Source of the DNA: UJ101 sp965262705
GTDB taxonomy: Bacteria; Bacteroidota; Bacteroidia; Flavobacteriales; UJ101
NCBI GenBank assembly: GCA_965262705.1
Contig: OZ253556.1
Location: 434,001-498,000, forward strand
Direction of reading: 5' to 3'
DNA: 64,000 nucleotides
Part shown: positions 63,767 through 64,000 of the stretch, piece after piece
How positions within the stretch are numbered: position 1 is the stretch's first letter
How the letters are laid out: every line of letters starts with the position of its first letter
The notes under the pieces: model-generated
Told to the model about the DNA's origin: nothing
The model's input: only the letters and a program-made list of their open reading frames with translations
The model's database searches: none
Translations under genes and position numbers: made by a program

Positions 63767-64000
63767 TCAATCAAATAAATCTTCTGCTTTTTTTGTCTTT
63801 TTTTGAATTTGGGTATTAATATCTATACTATCTGCCCTTACTTTTTCACGATCTCGTAATGCGTGAAAATCATTATAATTCGTACAATCAAAGTCAATAT
63901 CAGATTTTGTACTAGGTACTTGAAAATCATCATCAGAGGTGCCTAATTCTTTATCTCTATAATTATTTTGCATATAATACGCCCAAATAGGCAATGCCAT
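63767..64000 (-). CDS. Class A penicillin-binding protein, C-terminal fragment
   Basis: The visible 77 residues start ALPIWAYYMQNNYRDKELG, which matches the end of the transpeptidase domain of PBP1A-type proteins (the ALPIW segment), followed by an acidic and Lys-rich tail ending KKAEDLFD. The rest lies beyond the window, and the first Met is internal. These enzymes polymerise and cross-link peptidoglycan. Confidence 0.75.
   Translation of the reverse strand: MALPIWAYYMQNNYRDKELGTSDDDFQVPSTKSDIDFDCTNYNDFHALRDREKVRADSIDINTQIQKKTKKAEDLFD

Overview
The window looks like chromosome of a low-GC member of the Bacteroidota, most likely order Flavobacteriales. The evidence is: many starts preceded by the Bacteroidota -7 promoter motif TAnnTTTG; a complete alternative complex III operon (actABCDEF); a short NusA without C-terminal repeats; outer membrane proteins of the carboxypeptidase-regulatory/beta-barrel type; and elements resembling flavo-1. 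The abundance of decayed insertion sequences, broken genes and small mobile repeats suggests a genome under relaxed selection, possibly host-associated. I cannot fix the genus (Ichthyobacterium-like is only a guess).

Layout. 1-6.3 kb: an end-truncated hypothetical gene, an alkyltransferase-like protein, and the rimP-nusA-infB operon. 6.3-12.1 kb: a MarC-family membrane protein, rfbC, leuD, a C10 cysteine protease lipoprotein beside a small divergent gene, IS481 and IS5 remnants, and rpsU. 12.5-16 kb: a peptidoglycan-sugar operon (NamZ-like muramidase, sodium/solute symporter, MurQ). 16.3-21.1 kb: a 21-bp satellite, pth, mutS, an rRNA/tRNA methyltransferase and repeats. 21.2-25.3 kb: the most unusual locus, with a frameshifted outer membrane receptor, a double-Gly-leader peptide with an extremely His-rich tail, a hairpin terminator, and a JmjC/ribosomal-oxygenase-like protein. 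25.5-29.4 kb: glycosyltransferase, YfhO-family protein and a small membrane protein. 29.6-30.8 kb: a compact HEPN / unknown / SecB-like operon resembling a toxin-antitoxin-chaperone module. 30.9-40 kb: a frameshifted UvrD/PcrA helicase, acyl-CoA dehydrogenase, GH25 lysozyme, dapA, a GNAT/FemAB-like protein and lpdA. 40.2-48.8 kb: alternative complex III. 49-51.2 kb: initiator tRNA, a dead IS5-family element and a 23-bp satellite. 51.3-64 kb: an outer membrane beta-barrel protein, an NlpC/P60 hydrolase, tRNA-Leu, a GH92 mannosidase, a receptor pseudogene, acpP-fabF-rnc, purB, tRNA-Cys, folB and the C-terminus of a class A penicillin-binding protein.

The dominant structural theme is a family of short non-autonomous repeats (45 to about 300 bp) bounded by GAGACCGTTGCA / TGCAACGGTCTC, with more than 20 full or partial copies. 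Several have 5-bp target duplications (AATTT, AGGAA, CTTAT, ATTTT). Their ends match the ends of the decayed IS5-family element. Copies sit at the 3' ends of at least five genes and encode their last residues and stop codons, and one lies just upstream of the muramidase operon. Two genes (outer membrane receptor, helicase) each appear to have lost one base in a Pro codon. These could be real decay or sequence errors.
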